Shown one piece after another: positions 35,561 to 43,350 of a DNA stretch of 64,000 bases. Below the pieces are notes generated by a model. That model had not been told where the DNA came from and ran no database searches. It was given only the letters and a program-made list of their open reading frames with translations. The translations under genes and the position numbers were made by a program. Location of the stretch: the NCBI RefSeq assembly GCF_017833415.1, contig NZ_JAFICC010000011.1, positions 62,001 through 126,000 on the forward strand, read 5' to 3'. This stretch comes from Flavobacterium sp. 1355 (GTDB lineage: Bacteria; Bacteroidota; Bacteroidia; Flavobacteriales; Flavobacteriaceae). The number at the start of each line of letters is the position of its first letter. Positions within the stretch are counted from its first letter, which is position 1.

Positions 35561-36082
35561 ATGGCTCAAAGAGAGATAGTTAATAGAACAAAGAGCCAAG
35601 CCAATACTGTTTGGCTCTTTGATTTTCTGCAAAAATACTGGCTTGTAGTCGTTGGTATTATTGTGTGTTATCCATTATTAAAAAAATGGTATTCAAAATT
35701 CACACAAGATGCTGAGGAAAAAGCTTTGGAAGATGCAGAAAAAGATTTAAAAATTGCGGTTTCTAATCCAATGACAAAAGAGATTGAATTGAATAAAATT
35801 ACACCTCGTAAAGAAGTTCATGACATAGCAGAATCTTTGGCAGTTTGGTTAGGAACAAATAAGCAAACAAAAGACGCTCCTTGGTATACTTGGATAACTG
35901 AGCCAATGTCTAATTTCGAAAATGAAAAGGAGACAATTAACGAGTTATTGAGAGTAAAGCAAACTACAACTGTTCCTTTGGTAATCGGCTGTTATTATGT
36001 TATTACACGCCGTGACTTAAAGGCTGATTTGAAAAAATATTTATCAACTTCGGACTTGAAAAAAGTTCCGTTATTTAATTAA
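35561..36082 (+). CDS. Single-span membrane protein (173 aa)
   Basis: An N-terminal soluble stretch is followed by one membrane helix (about residues 27-44, YWLVVVGIIVCYPLL), a charged coiled-coil-like region (DAEEKALEDAEKDLKIAVSN) and a C-terminal soluble domain with VHDIAESLAVWLGTN and LVIGCYYVITRRDLKADLKK. No Walker motif or enzyme signature. It is probably a virion membrane or vertex protein from context. It starts 2 bases after the 35-residue gene and is followed 5 bases later by the next. Confidence 0.55.
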   Translation: MAQREIVNRTKSQANTVWLFDFLQKYWLVVVGIIVCYPLLKKWYSKFTQDAEEKALEDAEKDLKIAVSNPMTKEIELNKITPRKEVHDIAESLAVWLGTNKQTKDAPWYTWITEPMSNFENEKETINELLRVKQTTTVPLVIGCYYVITRRDLKADLKKYLSTSDLKKVPLFN

Positions 36083-36087
36083 ACTAT

Positions 36088-36939
36088 ATGAACTTTATTC
36101 AATATATAGATGAAACTTACGCAGTCAAAGTAAAAGAGATTGAATCCTCTGAGGGCTATCTAATAAGAGGTATTCAAACACCATTTTTTATATTATCAGT
36201 ATTTATTGATAACAAGCGTGTTAATGGCGTAGAATTTAATAATTACGATAGTTTGCCTATGCTATCAGTTATTAATGACTTGGGGAATGTTGATTTAAAT
36301 GTGATTCCAGAAAATTATTTTGCTACTGCGTTTACTCAAATTTATTTAAGTATTCCTTATAGTAATGGTGGTTCAAGTGTAGAGATTTTAAATTTTAGTG
36401 ATTTTCAGAAAAAGCCGTTACGATACCTTAAAGAATATAAGTTACCACAATTCCGCATAGATGGTAGATTTTCTCAGGGTTCAGGTTATACATTTGATCG
36501 TAGGGTCTATTCAATGCTTAACATTGGAACAATTCAGGGAGACAACAAATTTTACATTGGGAGTTACGATACTTATCCAAATTCTACACACGTAGATACA
36601 GTTGAATTTCAGGGAGAAACTCCAAATTATATTCGAAATGGTTATGATTTGGTTACCTCGTTCCCTGTTCAGAATAACGGTGGAATCGTTCAATTTGGAG
36701 ATTTTTATGTGAAAATGACAACAGGTAAAACTTCATATCCTTACGGTTTAAGAGTTTATATTTTCACAGATATTAGAACAAATGAATTTTGGATTTTGAC
36801 AAATTACATTGAACAAGGTACAAGTATAATAAAAAAAGGAGAATTTGACATTGAAACATTAGTTTGTGTCAATGGTGGGTTCAAAATCAAAAATATCTTG
36901 CAAGATGTAGAAATACAAATTTCAAATATTTATGGCTAA
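36088..36939 (+). CDS. Beta-rich structural protein candidate (283 aa)
   Basis: 283 residues with dense predicted strands and many aromatic, Asn, Gly and Ser residues (IYLSIPYSNGGSSVEIL, FRIDGRFSQGSGYTFDRRVY, PYGLRVYIFTDIRTNEFWIL). No signal peptide or membrane segment. No family was recognised. It is the last large gene of the late block, where a spike or receptor-binding protein might lie, but a capsid protein role cannot be excluded. It overlaps the next small gene by 8 bases. Confidence 0.55.
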   Translation: MNFIQYIDETYAVKVKEIESSEGYLIRGIQTPFFILSVFIDNKRVNGVEFNNYDSLPMLSVINDLGNVDLNVIPENYFATAFTQIYLSIPYSNGGSSVEILNFSDFQKKPLRYLKEYKLPQFRIDGRFSQGSGYTFDRRVYSMLNIGTIQGDNKFYIGSYDTYPNSTHVDTVEFQGETPNYIRNGYDLVTSFPVQNNGGIVQFGDFYVKMTTGKTSYPYGLRVYIFTDIRTNEFWILTNYIEQGTSIIKKGEFDIETLVCVNGGFKIKNILQDVEIQISNIYG

Positions 36940-37156
36940 TACTACTCCAACGCCTTACAGCTGTACAATCTTTAATAAAGATAAATCTATAAGACCTATT
37001 AAAATTGAGTTTTGTAAATCGATCTTTTACCTACATAACTGGTGTAAAAATGTTGGATTTGATTATCACTACATTAATATTTACAACCGTAAAACTGGTA
37101 ATTATATTTCTAGGCAATACTTTAATGATTATATAATAGATAAGCCTTTGTATTAA
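36932..37156 (+). CDS. Small hypothetical protein (74 aa) at end of late block
   Basis: 74 residues, Cys-, Tyr- and Lys-rich (FCKSIFYLHNWCKNVGFDYH), no signal or membrane segment. It overlaps the 283-residue gene by 8 bases and ends inside the terminator stem. Overlap and shared direction support coding; no family was recognised. Confidence 0.5.
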   Translation: MANTTPTPYSCTIFNKDKSIRPIKIEFCKSIFYLHNWCKNVGFDYHYINIYNRKTGNYISRQYFNDYIIDKPLY

Positions 37157-37178
37157 CTTACAAAGGCTTACTTTTATT
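37141..37178 (+). terminator. Terminator of the element's late block
   Basis: TAAGCCTTTGTA (37141-37152) and TACAAAGGCTTA (37159-37170) form a perfect 12-base stem with a six-base loop, followed by CTTTTATTTTTT. It contains the stop codon of the last late gene and also lies just past the stop of the opposing 182-residue gene, so it separates the viral block from the two secreted-protein genes. Confidence 0.88.
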
Positions 37179-37722
37179 TTTTACTTAAGTCAACAGAATC
37201 AATGCACTTTAAATTATTAAACAATTTGTTTTGACCTTTTTCTGTAATTATAAAGTCGTCGTTTACTTCAATATTAATCCTTATTTTATCTATTGGTTCT
37301 TTTTCTAATATATCCATATAATCGCTAATACTAATAGTTAAGTATGATACACCACATTGGGTGTTACCGTCGTATGCACCTATTTTTAATTTTTCTCCAT
37401 TTTTAAACTGGATATGTACATATGAATCTTTAGATTTACAGCCTGTTGCATTTGCGAAAAAGGTTATTAAAATTAATTTTTTATCTGTTTTTTCTTCGTG
37501 ATATTTGGTTATGACATATGTTAGTCCATCTTTAGAAAGCATGGTTTCATAAAAACCTACACTATAAGTCCATATGTTTTCAAAGTCATCGTACTCATAT
37601 TTTGTATAGCATTTGTGGTCTATCTTACAAACACCTTTTTCTAATTTTTTTAATTCTGATTGTGAATAACTGTTTAAGACTAATGTTAGTAATAATATTA
37701 TTGTTAGTAATTCTTTTTTCAT
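37174..37722 (-). CDS. Secreted protein of unknown function (possible moron)
   Basis: 182 residues with a signal peptide (MKKELLTIILLLTLVLNSYSQ). The mature part has four or more Cys (GVCKIDHKCY, NATGCKSKD, NTQCGVSYL), suggesting disulfides in the periplasm, and ends in a polar tail. No family was recognised. It is the only minus-strand gene in the element and lies beyond the late terminator, so it is likely a cargo gene or a remnant of host DNA rather than a structural gene. Confidence 0.65.
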   Translation of the reverse strand: MKKELLTIILLLTLVLNSYSQSELKKLEKGVCKIDHKCYTKYEYDDFENIWTYSVGFYETMLSKDGLTYVITKYHEEKTDKKLILITFFANATGCKSKDSYVHIQFKNGEKLKIGAYDGNTQCGVSYLTISISDYMDILEKEPIDKIRINIEVNDDFIITEKGQNKLFNNLKCIDSVDLSKK

Positions 37723-37860
37723 AATTCTTAATTTTGACGAATGTAATATTTTTTTTAATATAATTATTTATTCTTTTATAGCAATTGACAAAGAGAAATT
37801 AAAATTATTGGCATTATATTTGGAAATCTTTAGTAATTATAAACTCACAAACTAAACTAC

Positions 37861-38304
37861 ATGAAAAAAATTACTTTATTGCTATTTGTATTAATCTCAA
37901 TCCCTGCTTTTTCTCAGGATTCAGACATGAAAATATTTTTAGAGAAAAGAGAACCTATAAATATTGATCAATATGATTTGATTAAACAAGTAAATATATT
38001 TTATCCTGACATTTTGATTTCAAAAGAAGTCAAAGCAAATTATAAGAATAATTTAAAAGTTAATGAATTTTTATCTGCTGAATTAATTTATGCAAATAGT
38101 AGTAAGTTTAAACTTTATAATGTTACAATCATGGATAAAAGACATTTAACTTATACATTTTTATCAAATGATGATATTTTGACTTATGGTGATGTGCGAA
38201 TATTTGATGGTAAGACTGTTAGAACATTATATCGTTTGTTAGGTGCAAATTCTTTGATGCAATACTTTGTTGATGGCAAGTTGATAAATGAAATAAAAGG
38301 ATAA
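37861..38304 (+). CDS. Secreted protein, paralogue of the gene at 39480 (in-element copy)
   Basis: 147 residues with signal peptide (MKKITLLLFVLISIPAFSQ). It shares QYDLIKQVNIFYPDILI and YGDVRIFDGKTVRT with QYALLQKVNEFYPDITL and YGDVSLFKGNVLRT of the minus-strand gene at 39480-39893. Function unknown; the pattern suggests a periplasmic domain with beta strands. It is the last gene before the right dif-like repeat and has its own terminator. It may be a host gene captured by the element, or one arm of an older duplication. Confidence 0.72.
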   Translation: MKKITLLLFVLISIPAFSQDSDMKIFLEKREPINIDQYDLIKQVNIFYPDILISKEVKANYKNNLKVNEFLSAELIYANSSKFKLYNVTIMDKRHLTYTFLSNDDILTYGDVRIFDGKTVRTLYRLLGANSLMQYFVDGKLINEIKG

Positions 38305-38328
38305 TTTTACATATTAAAACCAATAAAT

Positions 38329-38354
38329 AAACCCCAATAAAACGGGGTTTTTTT
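38329..38354 (+). terminator. Terminator after the in-element secreted-protein gene
   Basis: AAACCCC and GGGGTTT form a seven-base stem around AATAAAAC, followed by T-run TTTT. The next 90 bases lead to the right dif-like site. Confidence 0.75.
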
Positions 38355-38445
38355 ATGTCCATATTTTTTTTATACCTTTAGATTTCTACAAAATAGGGAT
38401 TCCAAGTGCTGTTAATAAAGTTGTTAACATCTTCTTGGACATACT

Positions 38446-38473
38446 GCGATTCATACTATAAATTATAGTTCAA
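38446..38473 (+). other. dif-like site, right end of integrated element
   Basis: Arms GCGATTCATAC and TTATAGTTCAA flank the centre TATAAA. The centre and right arm up to TTCA (38457-38472) equal the left site exactly; the left arms share only CATA, as expected if XerCD exchanged host and viral arms. ACTATAA-A-TTATAGT here is a perfect palindrome about one base. Confidence 0.55.
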
Positions 38474-38736
38474 AAGTATATAGCCAATAATTCATAATAT
38501 TTTGGTTTTCAGCACTTTTTTTAGCTCTACAATCTGACAATTATTCCTTTCAATATTATCTGAAGCCGCTTAATTAAATTAGAAATCATTTTTTATTAAA
38601 CTTAATACCTTAAAATTTTCAATTTAATGCTCGCTGCTACAGCAATTCTTAAGCAGAAAATTAATAATAATATAATGTAAAAAATTGACAATTTTTTCTT
38701 ACATTAGATATAGTATTAACTTAAAATCAAAAAATT
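38474..38736. other. Gene-free region right of the element
   Basis: AT-rich, no gene recognised. Near the end TAATGTAA (38673-38680) and TTACATTA (38699-38706) are exact complements 18 bases apart with AAAATT/AATTTT between them; this dyad lies 30 bases before the 63-residue gene and might be its operator. Confidence 0.4.
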
Positions 38737-38928
38737 ATGGCTTTTATTGAAGTTACTTTGTATGACAACGACCAACCGTGTTATATCCTTAAAGAGAATG
38801 TTGATGTTGTGTACACAATTCCGGGACAAACAGACACTGAATTTTGCATCATTAAAACTATTGGAGGCCACGAAATTGGAACGAAAGAAAGTTTAGCACA
38901 ATTAAAAACAATTATTGGAATTCCTTAA
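38737..38928 (+). CDS. Small beta-rich protein (63 aa), FlbD-like outline
   Basis: 63 residues: FIEVTLYDNDQPCYILKENV, then VYTIPGQTDTEFCIIKTIGG and KESLAQLKTIIG. The order of an I-E-V-T strand, loop, second strand and a final KES-x-L helix recalls the small FlbD family, but the resemblance is short and flagellar function is not implied in a flavobacterium. It is a monocistronic host gene with a strong terminator, just outside the element. Confidence 0.55.
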   Translation: MAFIEVTLYDNDQPCYILKENVDVVYTIPGQTDTEFCIIKTIGGHEIGTKESLAQLKTIIGIP

Positions 38929-38950
38929 TTTGTTTTATTTGCTAAATGCA

Positions 38951-38993
38951 ATAAACCTTTGTATATCATCTATACAAAGGTTTATTTTTTTTT
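38951..38993 (+). terminator. Strong terminator after the 63-residue gene
   Basis: ATAAACCTTTGTATA (38951-38965) and TATACAAAGGTTTAT (38971-38985) form a perfect 15-base stem with a five-base loop, followed by eight T. Confidence 0.88.
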
Positions 38994-39004
38994 TAGAGCA
39001 ATAT

Positions 39005-39388
39005 TTATTCGTATAATTTGGTTAAAATAAGTTCTCCCGGAACCACATCATCACCACCTCTTTTATCAAACTGGATTTTTCCTTCTTTTTCAAAAAGTAC
39101 TGCACTCACAGAAGTTCCGTCTTTTCCTTTTAATTTAATCTGGGCTCTTTCACCCAATGGACTTACGTTTCCTGTTATGTCTAAAATTCCTGAATTCAGT
39201 TCTTTTTTATTACTAGTAACTTCTGCTGTTCCATAAATTAAATAATTTGACTGAACCAAAGTTATTTTAAAGATATACTCTTTATTGCAGTCTTTGCAAT
39301 CTTCATTGCTCCAGGTTCCTGTAAATCGATTGTTTTGCGAATGTGCTTGCACAGAAATAAAAAGCAGCAAAGAAATTATTATTTTCAT
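39005..39388 (-). CDS. Secreted hypothetical protein (127 aa)
   Basis: Signal peptide MKIIISLLLFISVQAHSQ. The mature 109 residues form a small beta-rich domain (RFTGTWSNEDCKDCNKEYIF, YLIYGTAEVTSN, AQIKLKGKDGTSVSAVLF), with a CxxC in the first loop. The outline resembles small lipocalin-like periplasmic domains. No enzyme signature; function unknown. Confidence 0.72.
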   Translation of the reverse strand: MKIIISLLLFISVQAHSQNNRFTGTWSNEDCKDCNKEYIFKITLVQSNYLIYGTAEVTSNKKELNSGILDITGNVSPLGERAQIKLKGKDGTSVSAVLFEKEGKIQFDKRGGDDVVPGELILTKLYE

Positions 39389-39422
39389 TTAAAAATATTT
39401 TACAAATTGGACTCAAATATAA

Positions 39423-39450
39423 AATAAAAAAGCATCACGATTGTGATGCT
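39423..39450 (-). terminator. Terminator of the minus-strand gene at 39480
   Basis: Read on the minus strand, AGCATCAC and GTGATGCT form an eight-base stem with a four-base loop, followed by a T-run (A-run 39423-39430 on the plus strand). Confidence 0.75.
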
Positions 39451-39479
39451 CTTAGCTTTGTACCTGCGTTAAAAAAAAA

Positions 39480-39893
39480 TTAATTTTTTGTATAAACTGA
39501 TTTTCCGTTTAGTGAAACTTCAATCTGACCCGTTTTTTCGGTAAATGTTGTTCTCAAAACGTTTCCTTTAAAAAGCGAAACATCTCCGTAGACTTTTCCG
39601 GTTTCATCTGTAACATATTCGAATAATAGTTTTTTGTTATCTGGCTCAATTCCTAGTTTATAACTGGAAAATTTTGTTCCTTTTAAATCAAACTGTTGTT
39701 GCGAATCGATAATTTTACCATCGGCATAAAAATTTGTGATGGTTTTATTCAGCGTAATATCCGGATAAAATTCGTTTACTTTTTGAAGCAAAGCGTATTG
39801 AGCTACGTTTGCATCTTCTTGTTTAGATGTAATTGTTTGAGCAAATGAAAATGTTGTGGTGATAAAGGCTAATAGTAAAATGTACTTCTTCAT
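39480..39893 (-). CDS. Secreted protein, paralogue of the in-element gene at 37861
   Basis: Start set at 39893 (MKKYILLLAFITTTFSFAQ, signal peptide); the frame extends to 39923 without improving the signal. The 137 residues share QYALLQKVNEFYPDITL and YGDVSLFKGNVLRT with the plus-strand gene inside the element, so the two are homologues with the same length and layout. Function unknown. It is probably a periplasmic or surface protein. Confidence 0.75.
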   Translation of the reverse strand: MKKYILLLAFITTTFSFAQTITSKQEDANVAQYALLQKVNEFYPDITLNKTITNFYADGKIIDSQQQFDLKGTKFSSYKLGIEPDNKKLLFEYVTDETGKVYGDVSLFKGNVLRTTFTEKTGQIEVSLNGKSVYTKN

Positions 39894-39995
39894 AATTTTT
39901 AATTTTAGATTAATCGTTTTCAAAACACTTTTGAAAGCCGAATAGGTAGAAATAACTAATCTCTTTTTGAGATATAAAAAGTTTCTCTACTTAAC

Positions 39996-40018
39996 AAGGT
40001 AGTAAATATTTACCTTTG
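39996..40018 (+). promoter_or_regulatory. Promoter and inverted repeat before the MFS gene
   Basis: TACCTTTG (40011-40018) matches the TAnnTTTG -7 element, 30 bases before the ATG. AAGGTA (39996-40001) and TACCTT (40011-40016) form an inverted repeat that overlaps it, which could be the operator of a local repressor of the efflux gene. Confidence 0.45.
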
Positions 40019-40047
40019 CCGGAAATTAAAAGCAATCTTTTAAGAAA

Positions 40048-41277
40048 ATGACAACAAAAAAATATATACAGCTTATCCTTATTTTAGGTTCTCTAACTGC
40101 ACTTGGCCCTTTTTCAATCGATATGTACCTGCCTGGTTTCTCAGGAATTGCAAAAGATCTGCATACATCAGTTGCTCGTGTCTCAATGAGTTTGTCGAGT
40201 TATTTTATCGGAATTTCTGCCGGACAATTGCTTTACGGCCCCTTATTAGACCGTTTCGGAAGAAAAAAGCCATTGTTTATTGGTTTGTCAGTTTACATTT
40301 TAGCTTCTTTAGGTTGTGTTTATGTTACTGATATTGATTTATTTATCTTCTTGCGTTTTATTCAGGCTATCGGAAGTTGTGCTGCAACTGTTGCTTCTGT
40401 AGCAATGGTTCGTGATTTATTTCCTGTAAAGGATATTCCAAAAGTTTTTTCATTATTAATGCTGGTTCTTGGTTTATCGCCAATGCTTGCGCCAACAATT
40501 GGAGGTTATATTACAGAAGATTATGGGTGGCATACCATATTTCTAATTTTAATGTTTATGGGAATAGCAATTCTGACTGCTGCTCAAATTGGGCTGCCAA
40601 ACAGCTATAAACCCGATACTTCTATTTCATTAAAACCAAAACCCATAATTACAAATTTTTTACTCGTATTAAAAGAGCCTCAGTTTTATACTTATGCTTT
40701 TACCGGTGCAATCGCCTTTTCGGGCTTATTTACTTATGTAGCGGCCTCTCCTATTGTTTTTATGGATATTTATCATGTAGATGCTAAAACGTATGGATGG
40801 ATTTTTGCTTTTATGTCAGTAAGTTTTATTGGTTCCAGTCAGTTAAATTCACTTTTATTGAAGAAATTTTCAAGTGAACAAATGATTTTCAGTTCATTGA
40901 TTTTGCAATCAGTTATAAGTGTAGTTTTTCTGGTTTTGTCATTAAATAATCTTCTTGGTTTGTATGAAACAATTGCAATGCTGTTTCTTTTTCTGGGCTG
41001 TTTAGGGATTTCAAACCCAAATACTGCAGGACTTACGATGGCTCCGTTTGCAAAAAATGCAGGAAGCGCTTCTGCCTTAATGGGAGCAATTCAGCTCGGA
41101 CTTGGTGCACTGGCATCGTTTGCCGTTGGAATTTTTGTAAAAAATTCTGTTACTCCAATGGTTGTGATTATGACAGCAAGTACAATTACGGCATTTGTTG
41201 TTTTGAATATTGGTAAAAGGTTTATCAAAAATAAAGTTGAACTAGCCGAAGGCGCTGATGTAATGATTGAACATTAA
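40048..41277 (+). CDS. Bcr/CflA-type drug efflux MFS transporter
   Basis: 409 residues with twelve predicted membrane helices. The helix 1-2 region GPFSIDMYLPGF, the motif A loop GPLLDRFGRKKPL, and RFIQAIGSCAATVASVAMVRD in helix 4 are typical of the Bcr/CflA subgroup of DHA1 proton antiporters, exporting drugs such as bicyclomycin or chloramphenicol in relatives. The substrate here is unknown. It is a single gene with its own promoter and a terminator shared with ndh. Confidence 0.93.
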   Translation: MTTKKYIQLILILGSLTALGPFSIDMYLPGFSGIAKDLHTSVARVSMSLSSYFIGISAGQLLYGPLLDRFGRKKPLFIGLSVYILASLGCVYVTDIDLFIFLRFIQAIGSCAATVASVAMVRDLFPVKDIPKVFSLLMLVLGLSPMLAPTIGGYITEDYGWHTIFLILMFMGIAILTAAQIGLPNSYKPDTSISLKPKPIITNFLLVLKEPQFYTYAFTGAIAFSGLFTYVAASPIVFMDIYHVDAKTYGWIFAFMSVSFIGSSQLNSLLLKKFSSEQMIFSSLILQSVISVVFLVLSLNNLLGLYETIAMLFLFLGCLGISNPNTAGLTMAPFAKNAGSASALMGAIQLGLGALASFAVGIFVKNSVTPMVVIMTASTITAFVVLNIGKRFIKNKVELAEGADVMIEH

Positions 41278-41312
41278 ACAAATTTCAGAAATCGAAATTA
41301 TAAAATGGAAAT

Positions 41313-41357
41313 AAAAACAAAGCCAGAACTTACACATGTTCTGGCTTTGTTTTTTTT
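41313..41357. terminator. Bidirectional terminator between MFS and NDH-2 genes
   Basis: AACAAAGCCAGAAC and GTTCTGGCTTTGTT form a perfect 14-base stem with an eight-base loop, flanked by A and T runs, between converging genes. Confidence 0.88.
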
Positions 41358-42615
41358 ATTGTCTTTTATCAGGTCTGATAATCATTCTCAGAGATTGGTC
41401 TCTGGCAAAATAAGCTACCATCCAGTTGTAAAAAGTATTTAGTCTGTTTCTGTATGTTATCAAAGAGATCAGGTGAATAAATAACCAGATGATCCAGGCA
41501 AAGAATCCTTTGAAATGCCATTTCGGACTTGGTAAATCTACGACAGCTTTATTTTTCCCTATAATTGCCATAGATCCTTTGTCATTGTATACAAATGGTT
41601 TAAGAGGTTTATTTTTAACCATTGCTTTAAAATTTTTGGCTAAATTTAATCCTTGCTGAATTGCAACCTGCGCTACTTGCGGGTGACCATCAGGAAAATT
41701 CTTGTCTCCGGCTGTGATTGCAGTATCCCCAATGGCATAGATATTTTCGAGGCCATTTACTTTATTATACTGATCGGTTGCCATGCGTCGGCCCCTGCCA
41801 TAACTTTCTTTCGGGATTCCATCAAAAAGCTTTGCAGATACACCGGCAGCCCAAATTAAGTTTTTAGTCTTAATAGTATCTCCATTTTCAAAATAAACAG
41901 TATCGTCGACATAATCTGTTACTCTTGTATGAAGTTTTACAACTACACCAAGTTTTGTAAGGGCTTCTAGAGTATCTTTTTGAGATTCTTTGCTCATTGG
42001 TGCAAGCAAGGCATCTCCGCCATCAACTAAATACACATTGCTGGCAGAGGTTTCTAATTCAGGATATTCCTTTAGCAAAATATTTTTACGCATTTCGGCA
42101 AACATACCAGAAACTTCAACTCCTGTAGGTCCGCCGCCGGCCACTACAATTGTTAATAATTTACGTCGTTTGCGAATGTCTTTGGTAATCGCGGCTTTTT
42201 CCAGATTTTTAAGCAATGTATTTCGCATTTCGATGGCATCATTTAAGGTTTTCATCGGAATAGCGTTTTTCATTACGTTTTCCATACCAAAATAACTGGT
42301 TTCTGCACCCGTGGCAAAAACAAGATAATCGTATGATAATTCGCCATTGTTAAGGATTATTTTATTTTCGGCAGGAACTACGGAAAGCAATTCTCCTAAA
42401 CGGAATTGAAGATTTTTTTTACCTGCAAAAAACTTTCTGAAAGGATAACTAATACTTGATGGTTCTAAAAAAGCGGTGGCTACCTGATATATTAGCGGAG
42501 GAAAAAAATTATAATTGTTTTTGTCAACAAGTGTTACTTGTATTTCCGGTTGGTTAACAAGCTCTTTTGCGAGATTTATTCCTGCAAAACCGCCTCCTAT
42601 TATGACTATATTCAT
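41356..42615 (-). CDS. ndh: Type II NADH dehydrogenase (NDH-2)
   Basis: Single-subunit, non-proton-pumping NADH:quinone oxidoreductase on the inner face of the membrane. FAD-binding VIIGGGFAGINLAKEL at the N-terminus, NADH-binding VVAGGGPTGVEVSGMFAEM in the middle, and the second FAD site YAIGDTA are visible. A C-terminal hydrophobic amphipathic segment (FKGFFAWIIWLFIHLISLI) attaches it to the membrane. 419 residues is typical. Confidence 0.93.
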   Translation of the reverse strand: MNIVIIGGGFAGINLAKELVNQPEIQVTLVDKNNYNFFPPLIYQVATAFLEPSSISYPFRKFFAGKKNLQFRLGELLSVVPAENKIILNNGELSYDYLVFATGAETSYFGMENVMKNAIPMKTLNDAIEMRNTLLKNLEKAAITKDIRKRRKLLTIVVAGGGPTGVEVSGMFAEMRKNILLKEYPELETSASNVYLVDGGDALLAPMSKESQKDTLEALTKLGVVVKLHTRVTDYVDDTVYFENGDTIKTKNLIWAAGVSAKLFDGIPKESYGRGRRMATDQYNKVNGLENIYAIGDTAITAGDKNFPDGHPQVAQVAIQQGLNLAKNFKAMVKNKPLKPFVYNDKGSMAIIGKNKAVVDLPSPKWHFKGFFAWIIWLFIHLISLITYRNRLNTFYNWMVAYFARDQSLRMIIRPDKRQ

Positions 42616-42740
42616 ATATATTGTTTATTAAGTAGGATTTATGAGTAAAACTATTTCTGCTTATAGCAGTTCTATAAATTTAACATTATAATTTCAAATA
42701 CAAAAACCAATTTGGAGTTTTATGTTAAAAAATTATGAAA

Positions 42741-43268
42741 TTAATTGGTCAATTTTAGTTTCATCATGTAGTCAGTTTGCTCATCATCTCCAAGCTTAAA
42801 AATATGCTTGTCAAACTCAATAAAGCCATTTTTTTTATAAAAACTTAATGCTCTGAGATTTTTTTCCCAAACACCCAGCCAGACATATTCAGCATTTTTT
42901 TCTTTTGCTATTTCAATAGCCTTGTCATAAAGTAATTGCCCGACTTTTTTTCCGTGAAATTCCTTAGAAACATAAATCCTTTCAATTTCAAGTGCTTTAT
43001 CGTCCTTTAATTCGGTTTGAGATTGTCCGAAATTAATTTTTAAATACCCAATTACTTCATCTTTAAGGGTTGCGAAGTAAAATTCTGAGTTTTCATCAGC
43101 AAGTTCCGCGGTTAGTTTTTGGTAGGAGAATTGTTTTTCCAGATAAGCTTTCATGTTTTCTTCAGAATTAAACTCTGAAAATGTTTCATAGAAAGTTTCC
43201 TGGCCAATTTCTTTTAACTGGTCAATTTCACCGAGAGATATTTTTCTTATTATGATATTTTCTGCCAT
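42741..43268 (-). CDS. GNAT-family N-acetyltransferase
   Basis: 175 residues with the GNAT layout: N-terminal strand IIIRKISLGEIDQL, a central strand FYFATLKDEVIGYLKINFGQ, the acetyl-CoA motif as IERIYVSKEFHGKKVGQLLYDKAIEIAK (Q/RxxGxG/A analogue HGKKVGQLL), and the C-terminal block YVWLGVWEKNLRALSFYKKNGF. The substrate is unknown. It may acetylate amines, proteins or toxins. Confidence 0.87.
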   Translation of the reverse strand: MAENIIIRKISLGEIDQLKEIGQETFYETFSEFNSEENMKAYLEKQFSYQKLTAELADENSEFYFATLKDEVIGYLKINFGQSQTELKDDKALEIERIYVSKEFHGKKVGQLLYDKAIEIAKEKNAEYVWLGVWEKNLRALSFYKKNGFIEFDKHIFKLGDDEQTDYMMKLKLTN

Positions 43269-43350
43269 TTCAGTATGTATTTTTATAATTCAAATTGTCA
43301 TTTGCTTATAAAAATACAATATAAATTGGCTAAATCAGTGGTCCTAAATG

